Notes under the pieces: generated by a model
Seen by the model: only the letters and a program-made list of their open reading frames with translations
What the model was told of the DNA's origin: nothing
The model's database searches: none
Translations under genes and position numbers: made by a program
Shown here: one piece after another, positions 29,225 to 38,027 of the stretch
Layout of the letters: the number at the start of each line of letters is the position of its first letter
Numbering within the stretch: position 1 is the first letter of the stretch
Origin: Cellulosilyticum sp. I15G10I2
GTDB lineage: Bacteria > Bacillota > Clostridia > Lachnospirales > Cellulosilyticaceae
Direction: 5' to 3'
Length of the DNA stretch: 64,000 nt
NCBI RefSeq assembly: GCF_900095725.1
Contig: NZ_FMMP01000011.1
Coordinates: 124,001-188,000 of the forward strand

Positions 29225-29851
29225 ATGAAACAATTAAACAGTACAAAGAAAATGGTGCTTATTGCTATCTTTGCAGCAATCCAGATTATTCTTGCATGTA
29301 CTCCACTTGGGTTTATACCAGTAGGCGTGACGAGAGCTACAACGGTACATATTCCTGTTATTTTAGGAGGTGTTCTGATAGGGCCTGGGGCAGGTGCGAT
29401 ACTTGGGGCGGTTTTTGGACTTACCTCACTTGTTATTAATACTATCAACCCAACAATTACTTCTTTTGTTTTCTCACCCTTTTATTCAGTAGGAGAAATG
29501 AACGGAAACATATGGAGTCTGGTAATTGTTATGGTTCCAAGAATACTAATTGGTGTTACTGCGCATTATAGCTTTAGAGCTGTCCAGAAATTAGACAAGT
29601 CAAAGATCTTAGCTTATATTACAGCAGGTCTTACAGGCTCACTGACAAATACGTTACTCGTTTTAGGTGGAATCTATATATTTTTTGGAGAAAGTTATGC
29701 AGCAGTTAAAGAAATAGGATTTGATGTTCTATTTAAATTTATAATGGGAATTATTGCAGTGAATGGGGTGCCAGAAGCCATTGTTGCTGCACTCATTACT
29801 GTAACCATAGGTAAAACACTTGCGCCTATACTTGTAAAAGATGTGAAATAG
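29225..29851 (+). CDS. ECF transporter S component, probably for pantothenate
   Basis: The 208-residue protein has about six membrane segments and an N-terminal positively charged end typical of S components (KQLNSTKKMVLIAIFAAIQ). S components bind a vitamin and dock on a shared EcfAA'T module encoded elsewhere. Immediate linkage to coaBC, the coenzyme A pathway, suggests pantothenate; this is inference from context. SD GGGAGG precedes ATG 29225. Confidence 0.8.
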   Translation: MKQLNSTKKMVLIAIFAAIQIILACTPLGFIPVGVTRATTVHIPVILGGVLIGPGAGAILGAVFGLTSLVINTINPTITSFVFSPFYSVGEMNGNIWSLVIVMVPRILIGVTAHYSFRAVQKLDKSKILAYITAGLTGSLTNTLLVLGGIYIFFGESYAAVKEIGFDVLFKFIMGIIAVNGVPEAIVAALITVTIGKTLAPILVKDVK

Positions 29852-29856
29852 TTTTT

Positions 29857-29886
29857 AGAGCAGGCTAATAGGTCTGCTCTTATTTA
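29857..29886 (+). terminator. Hairpin between the ECF S gene and coaBC
   Basis: Stem AGAGCAG / CTGCTCT followed by a mixed TATTTAATT run. It is a weak terminator that may allow read-through into coaBC. Confidence 0.5.
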
Positions 29887-29915
29887 ATTATAGAGACTGA
29901 TTAGGAGGGATCTAA

Positions 29916-31106
29916 ATGAAAAAAAATGTTGTAATAGGGGTGACAGGGGGTATTGCAGCTTATAAAGCGCTGGATATCGTAAGTGCACTTCGCAAAAAAG
30001 ATATTAATATAGATGTTATTATGAGTGAAAATGCCTGTGAATTCGTTACGCCGCTTTCTTTTGAGTCGCTCTCAAATAATGCTGTAGTTACAGATACCTT
30101 TAACCGAACAAAAAGTTGGGAAATAGAGCATATAGCACTTGCCAAAAAAGCGGATTTGTTTTTAATTGCACCGGCGACTGCAAATATTATTGGTAAGGTA
30201 GCGCATGGGATTGCAGATGATATGCTGAGCACGACTATTATGGCAGCAAGATGTCCTATTGTATTTGCGCCAGCTATGAATACTTTTATGTATGAAAATG
30301 CTATTGTACAAGAAAATATAAACAGCTTAAAAGGTAAAGGATATCATTTTATAGAACCTGACAGCGGACGTTTAGCATGTGGAGACTTAGGTAAAGGTAA
30401 ACTTCAAAAGACGGACATTATTGTAGAAGAAGTAATGAACTATCTAGAGACAACAAAGGAGCTAGAAGGGATAAACATTTTAGTAACAGCAGGGCCGACT
30501 GTAGAAAAAATAGATCCGATGCGCTATATTACAAATCATTCTTCTGGTAAAATGGGTTATGCCATTGCTGAGGCTGCCGTAAGAAGAGGGGCGAGTGTTA
30601 AATTGGTTTCAGGACCTACACATTTGCAGACTCCTTATAAAGTAGAAAGAATAGATATAGAAAGCGCACTGGAGATGTACGAGGCTGTTCATGAGCATTT
30701 TGAATGGGCGGACGTTGTCATTAAAGCTGCGGCGGTAGCTGATTATAGACCTTTAAACGTGAGCGAAGAAAAGATAAAAAAATCAGGAGATGATATAGCG
30801 CTTGCGCTTACAAGAAATCCAGATATTCTGCAAAGTTTAGGGAGTAGTAAAGGCAATAAAATACTAGTAGGATTTGCAGCAGAGACAAAAGATATTACAC
30901 AATATGCTGTAGAAAAAATAAAAAATAAAAATCTCGATTTTATCGTGGCTAATAATATTAAAGAAGAGCATGCGGGTTTTAAGGGAGATACGAATATTGC
31001 GGCTATTATTAACAAAGATGGCACCCAAACACAGTATCCTGTGATGAGTAAACTGCAGCTTGCCCACATCATTTTAGATAGGGTTAAGTTAAGTTTGTTT
31101 ATATAA
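29916..31106 (+). CDS. coaBC: Bifunctional phosphopantothenoylcysteine decarboxylase / phosphopantothenate-cysteine ligase
   Basis: It performs two successive steps of coenzyme A synthesis. The N-terminal CoaC flavoprotein half (1-185) has GVTGGIAAYKA, PAMNTFMYEN and the clamp SGRLACGDLGKGKL. The C-terminal CoaB half (about 190-396) has ITNHSSGKMGYAIAEAA, KAAAVADYRP and the catalytic region EEKIKKSG. The 396-residue length is standard. SD TAGGAGGG. Confidence 0.96.
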   Translation: MKKNVVIGVTGGIAAYKALDIVSALRKKDINIDVIMSENACEFVTPLSFESLSNNAVVTDTFNRTKSWEIEHIALAKKADLFLIAPATANIIGKVAHGIADDMLSTTIMAARCPIVFAPAMNTFMYENAIVQENINSLKGKGYHFIEPDSGRLACGDLGKGKLQKTDIIVEEVMNYLETTKELEGINILVTAGPTVEKIDPMRYITNHSSGKMGYAIAEAAVRRGASVKLVSGPTHLQTPYKVERIDIESALEMYEAVHEHFEWADVVIKAAAVADYRPLNVSEEKIKKSGDDIALALTRNPDILQSLGSSKGNKILVGFAAETKDITQYAVEKIKNKNLDFIVANNIKEEHAGFKGDTNIAAIINKDGTQTQYPVMSKLQLAHIILDRVKLSLFI

Positions 31107-31159
31107 TTTAATCATTTGTGTTAATATGAATATAAACTATAAGGTAAAGGAGTACAGTA

Positions 31160-31618
31160 ATGAAAATTAGAAAAGCGACTTTAGATGATTTTGAGATCAT
31201 TGCAGAATACAATTACCGTTTAGCAAAAGAAACGGAAGATAAAGAACTAGACCGTGAATGTTTGATCGGAGGGGTTAAAGCCCTTCTAGAAGATGAAAGT
31301 AAAGGGGTGTACCACGTTTGTGAGGTAGAAGGCACGGTTGTTGGACAAATCATGTATACTTATGAATGGAGCGATTGGAGAAATGGATTCTTCTTATGGA
31401 TACAAAGTGTGTATGTAGATGCAAATTATAGAAAACAAGGGGTTTTTAAAGCGCTTTATGACTATATTAAGAAAATGTGTGATACAAATGAGCAGGTAAT
31501 AGGTCTTAGACTCTATGTAGAAAAAGAGAATCAAATAGCTCAAAAAACTTATCAAAACTTGGGGATGGATGAGTGCGGCTATTTGATGTATGAATATGAA
31601 AAGAGAAAAAGTAAATAA
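31160..31618 (+). CDS. GNAT family N-acetyltransferase
   Basis: The protein has 152 residues with a GNAT fold. The acetyl-CoA region reads QSVYVDANYRKQGVFKALYDY (motif A), followed by GLRLYVEKENQIAQKTYQNLGM (motif B), typical of the family. The substrate is unknown. SD AAAGGAG. The next gene begins three bases after the stop, so they are co-transcribed. Confidence 0.9.
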   Translation: MKIRKATLDDFEIIAEYNYRLAKETEDKELDRECLIGGVKALLEDESKGVYHVCEVEGTVVGQIMYTYEWSDWRNGFFLWIQSVYVDANYRKQGVFKALYDYIKKMCDTNEQVIGLRLYVEKENQIAQKTYQNLGMDECGYLMYEYEKRKSK

Positions 31619-31621
31619 CGT

Positions 31622-32362
31622 ATGGATGAGCAAAAGTTTGAGCGTGCAAAAGAGGCAGTTGGTAAAAGTGATAACCTTGGCTTGGGAATAGGTACATTAA
31701 AGGAAGGTACACTTCATGCGGTAGTTAAGCATTATATAGAAGATAATATAAACTTTCATGAAGTAAAAGTAGGCCGCTTTGTGGCAGATATTAAGCGGGA
31801 AAATGAAATTATAGAGATACAAACAAGGCAGTTTTCTAAGCTTCGAAAAAAGCTAGAGTGCTTTTTAGAAATGTATCAGGTAACAATAGTCTATCCTATA
31901 TCCCATGTAAAATGGTTATCGTGGATTGATGTAGAGAGCGGTGAGGTTAGCCCAAAGCGTAAATCACCTAAAAAAGGCTCCCCTTATGAAATATTCTTTG
32001 AACTTTATAAGATTAAAGATCTGCTGATACATCCGAGTCTTTCAATTTGTATTGTACTTATTGATATGGAGGAATATAAGCTATTAAATGGTTGGAGCCG
32101 AGACAAAAAAAGAGGGGCTTATAGGAAGGATAGAATTCCTACCCAGTTAATAGAGGAGATAAATATAAGCTGCCCGCAAGATTATAAACAGTTTATCCCA
32201 CATACACTAAATAATTCATTTACTTCTAAAGATTTTAAGAAACATACAAAACTTAGTTTAAGAAGTGCTCAGTTAGCCCTCAATGTACTTACTTATTTGA
32301 GTGTTGTAGAACGTATAGGTAAGAAGGGGAACGCTTATATTTACAAAATAAGCTCTACATAG
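31622..32362 (+). CDS. Putative PD-(D/E)XK nuclease-like protein with C-terminal winged helix
   Basis: I do not recognise a named family. The protein has 246 residues. Near residues 50-66 the text VADIKRENEIIEIQTRQF has the Asp...Glu-X-Gln/Lys spacing of PD-(D/E)XK nucleases. The C-terminus (about 195-246: FTSKDFKKHTKLSLRSAQLA, then LSVVERIGKKGNAYIYKI) looks like a winged helix. It is translated almost contiguously after the GNAT gene. It may be a DNA-repair or restriction-like nuclease, or only a DNA-binding protein. Confidence 0.45.
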   Translation: MDEQKFERAKEAVGKSDNLGLGIGTLKEGTLHAVVKHYIEDNINFHEVKVGRFVADIKRENEIIEIQTRQFSKLRKKLECFLEMYQVTIVYPISHVKWLSWIDVESGEVSPKRKSPKKGSPYEIFFELYKIKDLLIHPSLSICIVLIDMEEYKLLNGWSRDKKRGAYRKDRIPTQLIEEINISCPQDYKQFIPHTLNNSFTSKDFKKHTKLSLRSAQLALNVLTYLSVVERIGKKGNAYIYKISST

Positions 32363-32381
32363 TTAATATAGGGGGAATTAA

Positions 32382-32858
32382 ATGAAAAAAATAGTTATAG
32401 CACTGCTCGTTATGCTAGTATTATCTGGGTGCAGCCAAAACAAAGAAAAAGAGTTGGCAAAAGAAATCATTACAAAGATGATTACTTACAGTACTTACAC
32501 ACAAACTGATAAAAATGAAGATAATCTGCCTATTATACTTGAGGCGTATTTTTCAGATGAGGGATATAAGCAGTTTGTAGCGGGAAAAACAGGCTATATC
32601 TATCCAGAATATCTGCGTCTTACAAAAGCTAGTGACACGGAGAAAATAAAATTTAAGAAGATAGAAATGAGTAAGCAAAAAAAAGGGTTTAGATTAACAT
32701 GTCATGTTGAATATAGCATCGTGTATAACAATAAAAAAATAAAAATGCAAGATACACTAACACTTAGCTTCGATGAAAAAAAGCAGGTTACAGAAGTATT
32801 GATACTTAATACGAGTGATATCATACATAAAATGTTTCTGGAGAGACGCATTATGTAA
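32382..32858 (+). CDS. Small lipoprotein of unknown function
   Basis: The protein has 158 residues, with a signal peptide and lipobox at the start (LVLSGC, lipid Cys at 17). The mature part is a single alpha/beta domain with many Lys, resembling NTF2-like/SnoaL-like lipoproteins in layout, but I cannot assign a family. SD GGGGG precedes ATG 32382. Confidence 0.75.
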   Translation: MKKIVIALLVMLVLSGCSQNKEKELAKEIITKMITYSTYTQTDKNEDNLPIILEAYFSDEGYKQFVAGKTGYIYPEYLRLTKASDTEKIKFKKIEMSKQKKGFRLTCHVEYSIVYNNKKIKMQDTLTLSFDEKKQVTEVLILNTSDIIHKMFLERRIM

Positions 32859-32912
32859 ACCAAAAAAGAAACTCCCTTGCGAAATAGCTGCAGGTGAGTT
32901 TCTTTTTTGGTT
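32858..32912. terminator. Bidirectional terminator between lipoprotein gene and adhE
   Basis: Long stem AACCAAAAAAGAAACTC / GAGTTTCTTTTTTGGTT. A and T runs on both sides let it serve both convergent genes. Confidence 0.88.
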
Positions 32913-32927
32913 GAGGGTTTATATATC

Positions 32928-35543
32928 TTATTTGTTAGAATAAGCTTTTTTGTAAAGGTCTTCGAGTTCAACAACTTTAGGAAGACGTGGATTAGCTGTT
33001 GTACACTGATCTTCAAATGCTTTATAAGCAAGATCATTGACAGCTGCCATATATGTTTTTTCATCAATGCCCGCTTCTTTAATCGTCATAGGCACATTGA
33101 GTTCTTTCATTAAATCTTGAACGGCTTTTATAAGAGATTTAACACCTTCTTCTGGTGTAGAAGCTTTAAGTCCAAGCGCACGTGCGATTTCAGCATATTT
33201 ATCAGCTGCAATGAATTTCTCATATTTAGGGAAGCTTGTAAACTTGGTTGGTGTTGTAACACCGTTGTATGCAATAACATGTGGAAGAAGTATTGCATTT
33301 GCACGCCCGTGAGGAATATGGAACTGTGCACCGAGTTTATGTGCGAGTGAATGGTTTATACCAAGAAATGCGTTGGTAAAGGCCATACCTGCTATACAAG
33401 ATGCATTATGAATTTTCTCTCTGGCTACTGGGTCTTTAGCTCCAAACTTATAAGAACGTGGTAAGTATTCAAAGACTAACTGAATAGCTTTAATAGCAAG
33501 AGCATCTGTAAAATCAGAAGCAAGGATTGATACATAAGCCTCAATAGCATGTGTTAATACATCAAGTCCAGTATCTGCTGTTACAGCAGCTGGTACAGAC
33601 ATTACAAATTCAGCATCAATAATCGCTACGTCTGGTGTTAGTTCGTAGTCAGCAAGTGGATATTTCATGTTTTTTGAACGGTCAGAAATAACTGCAAATG
33701 ATGTTACCTCAGAACCTGTACCTGATGTTGTAGGAATAGCTACAAATTTAGATTTATGACCCATTTTAGGGAATTTATAAACACGTTTTCTGATGTCTAA
33801 GAATTTTTGTGACATACCTACAAAGTCAGCTTCTGGGCTTTCATAGAATAACCACATTGCTTTAGCTGCATCGATAGGAGAACCGCCGCCAAGTGCAATG
33901 ATGACATCTGGTTTGAATGAGCGCATCATTTCGCAGCCTTTACGTACCGTTTCAAGGTCTGGATCTGGTTCCACGTCACTAAAAATTTCTACAGCAACTT
34001 TATTGGCGTTTTTATTTAATTGATACGTAAGTTTTTCAACGTAACCAAGTTGAATCATCATAGGATCAGTTACAATAAGTGCGCGAGTGATATCAGGCAT
34101 TTTAGCTAAATATTGAACAGAACCTTGTTCAAAGTAAATTCTTTCTGGAATTTTAAACCACTGCATATTCACGCGTCTTTTCGCCACCCTTTTTTTATTA
34201 ATTAAGTTTACAGCTGTTACATTAGATGTTGTAGAGTTGCGTCCATAAGAGCCACATCCAAGTGTAAGAGACGGCATATTTGTATTATAAATGTCACCAA
34301 TAGCACCATGGGTTGAAGGGGAGTTGACAATAACACGGCCGGTTTTGAGTCTCTTAGAAAATTCTTCAATCACATTATTATCATTAGAATGAATAACAGA
34401 AGAGTGACCAAGACCACCAAGTTCTACCATTGTTTCAGCCATTTCAATACCTTCATTTGCATCTTTAGCTTTTACTACTGCAAGGACAGGAGAAAGCTTT
34501 TCGCGAGATAGTGGATGCGCAGCTCCAACGCCTTCAATTTCACAGCAAAGCACTTTCGTATCTTTTGGAATAGAAATGCCTGCAAGAGCGGCTATTTCAT
34601 AAGGATATTTGCCGACGATAGCTGCATTAACCATTTGTTTTTCAGGATTAATAACAACAGGCTCAAGTTTTTTAACTTCTTCTTTAGTTGCAAAGTAACA
34701 GCCTTGTTTTTTCATAAATGCTACAGCTTGATCATAAATAGGAGCTTCTATAATAGCAGCTTGTTCAGAAGCACAAATCATACCGTTATCAAATGATTTT
34801 GAAAGGATAAGATCAGTAAGAGACCTTTCAAGATTAGCAGTTTTTTCAATAAAAGCCGGTACGTTACCAGGACCAACGCCAAGAGCTGGTTTGCCGGATG
34901 AATAAGCTGCACGTACCATGCCAGAACCACCAGTTGCAAGAATCATAGATACATTAGGATGGTTCATTAGTGCATTAGTTGCATCAATTGAAGGATAATC
35001 AATCCATTGAATACAGTTTTCGGGAGCACCTGCTTTTACAGCGGCGTCACGCAGTATTCTTGCTGCTTCAGATGAACACTTTTGAGCTGAAGGATGGAAA
35101 CCAAATATAATAGGATTGCGGGTTTTAGCACTAATAAGTGCCTTGAACATTGTTGTAGACGTTGGATTTGTTACAGGGGTAACACCTGCTACGATCCCTA
35201 CAGGTTCAGCAATTTCCATATAGCCTTCATCTTCATTTTCATCAATAACACCAACAGTTTTATCATACTTGATACTGTGGTAAACATACTCGGTTGCAAA
35301 AATATTTTTTGTAACCTTATCTTCAAATATACCACGGCCTGTTTCTTCAACTGCAAGTTTAGCAAGGTACATTTGTTCAGATAGGCCGGCAAGTGCCATT
35401 GCCTTTGTAATTTCATCTACTTGTTCTTGAGAAAGTGACATGTACTTCTCGAGGGCTTTTTCAGCATTTTTAACTAAAGTATTCACCATTTCAACTGCAT
35501 CTACAGCAGAAGCTTCGGTTTTGGCTTTTTTGTTTTCAGACAT
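32928..35543 (-). CDS. adhE: Bifunctional acetaldehyde-CoA / alcohol dehydrogenase
   Basis: It reduces acetyl-CoA through acetaldehyde to ethanol with two NADH. The N-terminal aldehyde dehydrogenase part (1-440) has the catalytic Cys in NGMICASEQ and the GVGPGNVPAF block. The C-terminal iron-dependent alcohol dehydrogenase part (about 455-871) has ALGGGSPIDAAKAMW, GTGSEVTSFAVI and the metal His in LGINHSLAHKLGAQFHIPHG. The 871 residues match family length. SD AAAGGAGG on the minus strand. Rex-like operators lie upstream. Confidence 0.97.
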   Translation of the reverse strand: MSENKKAKTEASAVDAVEMVNTLVKNAEKALEKYMSLSQEQVDEITKAMALAGLSEQMYLAKLAVEETGRGIFEDKVTKNIFATEYVYHSIKYDKTVGVIDENEDEGYMEIAEPVGIVAGVTPVTNPTSTTMFKALISAKTRNPIIFGFHPSAQKCSSEAARILRDAAVKAGAPENCIQWIDYPSIDATNALMNHPNVSMILATGGSGMVRAAYSSGKPALGVGPGNVPAFIEKTANLERSLTDLILSKSFDNGMICASEQAAIIEAPIYDQAVAFMKKQGCYFATKEEVKKLEPVVINPEKQMVNAAIVGKYPYEIAALAGISIPKDTKVLCCEIEGVGAAHPLSREKLSPVLAVVKAKDANEGIEMAETMVELGGLGHSSVIHSNDNNVIEEFSKRLKTGRVIVNSPSTHGAIGDIYNTNMPSLTLGCGSYGRNSTTSNVTAVNLINKKRVAKRRVNMQWFKIPERIYFEQGSVQYLAKMPDITRALIVTDPMMIQLGYVEKLTYQLNKNANKVAVEIFSDVEPDPDLETVRKGCEMMRSFKPDVIIALGGGSPIDAAKAMWLFYESPEADFVGMSQKFLDIRKRVYKFPKMGHKSKFVAIPTTSGTGSEVTSFAVISDRSKNMKYPLADYELTPDVAIIDAEFVMSVPAAVTADTGLDVLTHAIEAYVSILASDFTDALAIKAIQLVFEYLPRSYKFGAKDPVAREKIHNASCIAGMAFTNAFLGINHSLAHKLGAQFHIPHGRANAILLPHVIAYNGVTTPTKFTSFPKYEKFIAADKYAEIARALGLKASTPEEGVKSLIKAVQDLMKELNVPMTIKEAGIDEKTYMAAVNDLAYKAFEDQCTTANPRLPKVVELEDLYKKAYSNK

Positions 35544-35623
35544 TTTAAGGGCCTCCTTTAATAAATAATGATTATAGAGTGTACATTTTTTATAAATACT
35601 ATTAAATTAAATAATAAATTAAT

Positions 35624-35641
35624 ATGTTATATTTTTAACAA
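35624..35641. promoter_or_regulatory. Rex-like operator 1 upstream of adhE
   Basis: ATGTTAT-ATTT-TTAACAA matches the Rex consensus TTGTTAA-N4-TTAACAA at 12 of 14 fixed positions. Rex represses adhE at a high NAD/NADH ratio in Clostridia. Confidence 0.65.
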
Positions 35642-35721
35642 AGTAGGTTAAAAATATAAGACTTATTTTTATAAGTCATTACGTTCTAACTACAATATCA
35701 TGCTAACATAGGCCAAAACTT

Positions 35722-35739
35722 TTGTCAATATTTTAACAT
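35722..35739. promoter_or_regulatory. Rex-like operator 2 upstream of adhE
   Basis: TTGTCAA-TATT-TTAACAT matches 12 of 14 fixed Rex positions and lies 98 bases from operator 1. Confidence 0.6.
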
Positions 35740-35835
35740 ACTCGTATACTGTATACATAAATGTTGAAAAATTAGAGAATATGGCAAAAATAGTTCAAAA
35801 AAATAAATAACTAAATTTGATATTAGTTATATTTA

Positions 35836-35853
35836 ACGTTAAAAATTTAACAC
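35836..35853. promoter_or_regulatory. Possible third Rex-like operator
   Basis: ACGTTAA-AAAT-TTAACAC matches 11 of 14 fixed positions. It is close to the promoter of the divergent DUF2752 gene. Confidence 0.4.
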
Positions 35854-35942
35854 TAAGACAAAAGATTATAGGTTTCTACCAAGAGATTGTGCTATAATAA
35901 TACTAATTTATTTAAAATGTAATAAAAATAGAAAGGTTTAAT

Positions 35943-36380
35943 ATGTATAAATCAGGCAGCAGACAAATGATTAAAGAGCATCTAAGGACATTTTTAATGA
36001 GTATAGGTATACTAGGGCTTGGTACCTTTATATTCTATATATCGGATATAAGATGTTTATTTAAATATACTATAGGCATACCTTGCCCGGGGTGCGGCTT
36101 AACGAGAGCCTGGTTATCTTTCTTTAAGATGGACTTCCAGCAAGCTTTAAGATGGCACCCTTTATTTTGGGTGGTGCCAATTGTGATTTTGATAAAGGTT
36201 TTTTCTCAGGGAAAAGCCTGTGAGAGAAGTTGGGGATATCGCACAGGCTGGTTGCTGCTGGCACTGCTGGTGGTAGGGGTTTATATAGTACGTATGATAC
36301 AGCTTTTTCCGGATACGCCGCCTATGGATTATAACCCAAAAGCATTGCTTTATCAGTGGAAAACCGTAAGTGGCAGATAA
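35943..36380 (+). CDS. DUF2752 membrane protein
   Basis: The 145-residue protein has about three membrane segments and the family signature CPGCGLTRAWLSFFKMDFQ followed by a His-Pro (RWHPLFW). The two cysteines and His are conserved in DUF2752; its function is unknown. SD GAAAGG precedes ATG 35943. It is convergent with the secreted-protein gene on the minus strand. Confidence 0.85.
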   Translation: MYKSGSRQMIKEHLRTFLMSIGILGLGTFIFYISDIRCLFKYTIGIPCPGCGLTRAWLSFFKMDFQQALRWHPLFWVVPIVILIKVFSQGKACERSWGYRTGWLLLALLVVGVYIVRMIQLFPDTPPMDYNPKALLYQWKTVSGR

Positions 36381-36396
36381 AGCTTAATACTGCAGG

Positions 36397-36897
36397 TCAT
36401 TCTCTTTCGATGATGCGTTCAAGTCTATAAAGGGTGTCGGAAGCAGAAGTTCTTAGAAAATAAAAATCCTCTAATAGCAGTGCTTTTTCCACACCACTGG
36501 TTTCCTTTATAAATTGAGAAAGCTGATACAATGAGTTTTCAACAGAATTTAGTGCCACAAGTGAGAGTAATAAATCTCTGCGCTGATAACTAAGTTTAGG
36601 GACACTGCTGATGTAATTTAATATTCTTTTTTCCACGTCTTCCATTTCATTGTAAATTAAACTGAGTTCTGATGTGAAATCTGTGTTGCTTACAGGAGGT
36701 ACACCGGTAACATCCTCAAGCAGGGTGATGATATGGTCTTGTAATTTCCTTATATCTTCGATATATTGTGTGAGGATTTCTTTGTGTTCTATCATAGCTA
36801 CATTACCTGAAGCTGATAATGGAGAAATAGCCAAGCAAAGAGTTGAAATTGATAGTAACAAGGGTATAAATAATTTTATTTTAACATAGTGATTCAT
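36397..36897 (-). CDS. Small secreted helical protein, family member A2
   Basis: The protein has 166 residues with a signal peptide (hydrophobic LFIPLLLSISTLCLAIS, then SAS). The mature part is all-helical, with conserved blocks: EHKEILTQYIEDI, SVPKLSYQRRDLLLSLVALN, SLYQLSQFI and LRTSASDTLYRLERII. The same blocks occur in the next gene and in two genes at 56.4-57.6 kb. I know no family for it. The SD AGAAAGGTAT lies before the ATG. It probably forms a short operon with the next gene upstream on this strand. Confidence 0.75.
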   Translation of the reverse strand: MNHYVKIKLFIPLLLSISTLCLAISPLSASGNVAMIEHKEILTQYIEDIRKLQDHIITLLEDVTGVPPVSNTDFTSELSLIYNEMEDVEKRILNYISSVPKLSYQRRDLLLSLVALNSVENSLYQLSQFIKETSGVEKALLLEDFYFLRTSASDTLYRLERIIERE

Positions 36898-36929
36898 TGT
36901 GTATACCTTTCTGTTAAAGGATGTTTTTA

Positions 36930-37430
36930 TTATTCTCTTAAGATAATATTTTCTACTCTGTTAAGTGCATCAGCAGTAGCTGTTCTTAAAAAATAAAAAT
37001 CTCCTAATAATTGTGTACGTGTTGCTGAATCAGTTGCCCTGATAAACTCAGTAAGTTGGTACAAGGAGTTTTCAAGAAAATGAAGTGCATCCATTGTAAT
37101 AAGCGTATCTCTACGCTCGGTACTAAGTCGCGGAAGTGTATCCAGATAACTTGATATATTTCTATCAAGTTGTTCAATTTGTCTATAAATAAAAGTAATT
37201 TTAGACTCCAAAAGAGTACTATCCTCGGGAGGAACGCTTATAGCGTTCTCAAATAATGAAAATACTTGATTGTGTAATATTCTTATACTTGCGATATACT
37301 GTGTAATGATGTTTTTGTGTTCAGCTGGAGTCACAGTATTTGAGGAGAATAATGGCGGATAAATAAAGCAATAAATCATGATAGACAGTAAAAGCAATAG
37401 GGATAATTTTGATTTAATGGCGTTTCTCAT
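36930..37430 (-). CDS. Small secreted helical protein, family member A1
   Basis: The 166-residue paralogue of the adjacent gene has a signal peptide (LSLLLLLSIMIYCFI). The shared blocks are EHKNIITQYIASI, LPRLSTERRDTLITMDALH, SLYQLTEFI and LRTATADALNRVENII. Conserved features are an Arg-Arg/Arg-Asp pair after a Leu-Ser, and an Arg-Thr-x-x-x-Asp-(T/A)-Leu block near the end. No catalytic motif is seen. Its leader contains a terminator-like hairpin. Function unknown. Confidence 0.75.
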   Translation of the reverse strand: MRNAIKSKLSLLLLLSIMIYCFIYPPLFSSNTVTPAEHKNIITQYIASIRILHNQVFSLFENAISVPPEDSTLLESKITFIYRQIEQLDRNISSYLDTLPRLSTERRDTLITMDALHFLENSLYQLTEFIRATDSATRTQLLGDFYFLRTATADALNRVENIILRE

Positions 37431-37486
37431 GTGAGTACCTCTTGGATATATAGTATGTGAATGTATAGTTATTGCGTTTTTGTGGT

Positions 37487-37531
37487 CAATAATAAAAAAA
37501 GGACCTAGGTTTCAGGGGGAGAAACCTAGGT
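37487..37531 (-). terminator. Terminator-type hairpin in the leader of the secreted-protein pair
   Basis: On the minus strand the stem ACCTAGGTTTC / GAAACCTAGGT (plus 37502-37531) is followed by CCTTTTTTTATTATT, a standard terminator. It lies about 60 bases before the ATG of the gene ending at 37430, where an attenuator would be. It could also stop antisense transcription from the serS side. Confidence 0.7.
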
Positions 37532-37628
37532 TGAGGGGGGATTTAGCGATGTACCTCACACTTGGTACGATAATAGTATGAACAGTAAAAACTCTTTTTA
37601 TACAAACTAAAAAAAAAAATTAAGTTCC

Positions 37629-37657
37629 TTGATTTTTTACTTTGGATATTCTATAAT
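37629..37657 (+). promoter_or_regulatory. serS T-box promoter
   Basis: -35 TTGATT (37629-37634), 17-base spacer, -10 TATAAT (37652-37657). Confidence 0.75.
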
Positions 37658-37663
37658 ATAACC

Positions 37664-37942
37664 AATTGTATACTTAATATTATAACGATGATAAAAGAAA
37701 AGCTTTAGAAATGTTTTTAAGAGAGCTAGTGGTAGGTGAGAACTAGTAAACAAGCTAAAGTGATCCGCTTTTGGAGTTTCTGGTGATGAATCAGAAGGGA
37801 GTTGCCCTTTACAGCAGCTATAAGGTTAGTCCGAAAGGGCTGATAAATAAAGGTGGCACCACGAGGTATTCTCGTCCTTTTACATTTAGAGCAGTATATA
37901 CCATTATGTATATTGCTCTAAGTGTAAAAGGACGTTTTTTAT
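37664..37942 (+). promoter_or_regulatory. T-box leader of serS
   Basis: The region has a Stem I-like fold (GAGAGCTAGTGGTAGGTGAG..., CTAGT / ACTAG), a possible Ser specifier TCC at about 37763-37765, the antiterminator/T-box sequence AAAGGTGGCACCACG (37850-37864), and a long terminator stem (CGTCCTTTTACA / TGTAAAAGGACG, 37873-37935) with a T run. Uncharged tRNA-Ser should allow read-through. The specifier assignment is the least certain part. Confidence 0.9.
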
Positions 37943-38027
37943 TGTACATCAAGCGGATACTAGGCGGTATTTAATGGATGTCATGTACAAAGAATGAGTT
38001 ACACACACTACTTAAAGAGGTGAAGAA

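Larger units (their letters stand above)
35544..35942. promoter_or_regulatory. Divergent adhE / DUF2752 control region, 399 bp
   Basis: This gene-free AT-rich region contains three Rex-like inverted repeats (listed separately) and a TATAAT at 35894-35899 facing the DUF2752 gene. No ORF is supported. Confidence 0.6.

Noticed and set aside
32928-35543. Several open frames opposite adhE
   Set aside because: They are antisense reflections of codon bias in a highly conserved gene, with no SD or family match.
37771-37974. 67-codon open frame before serS
   Set aside because: It lies inside the T-box leader and its terminator; the conserved RNA elements explain the sequence.
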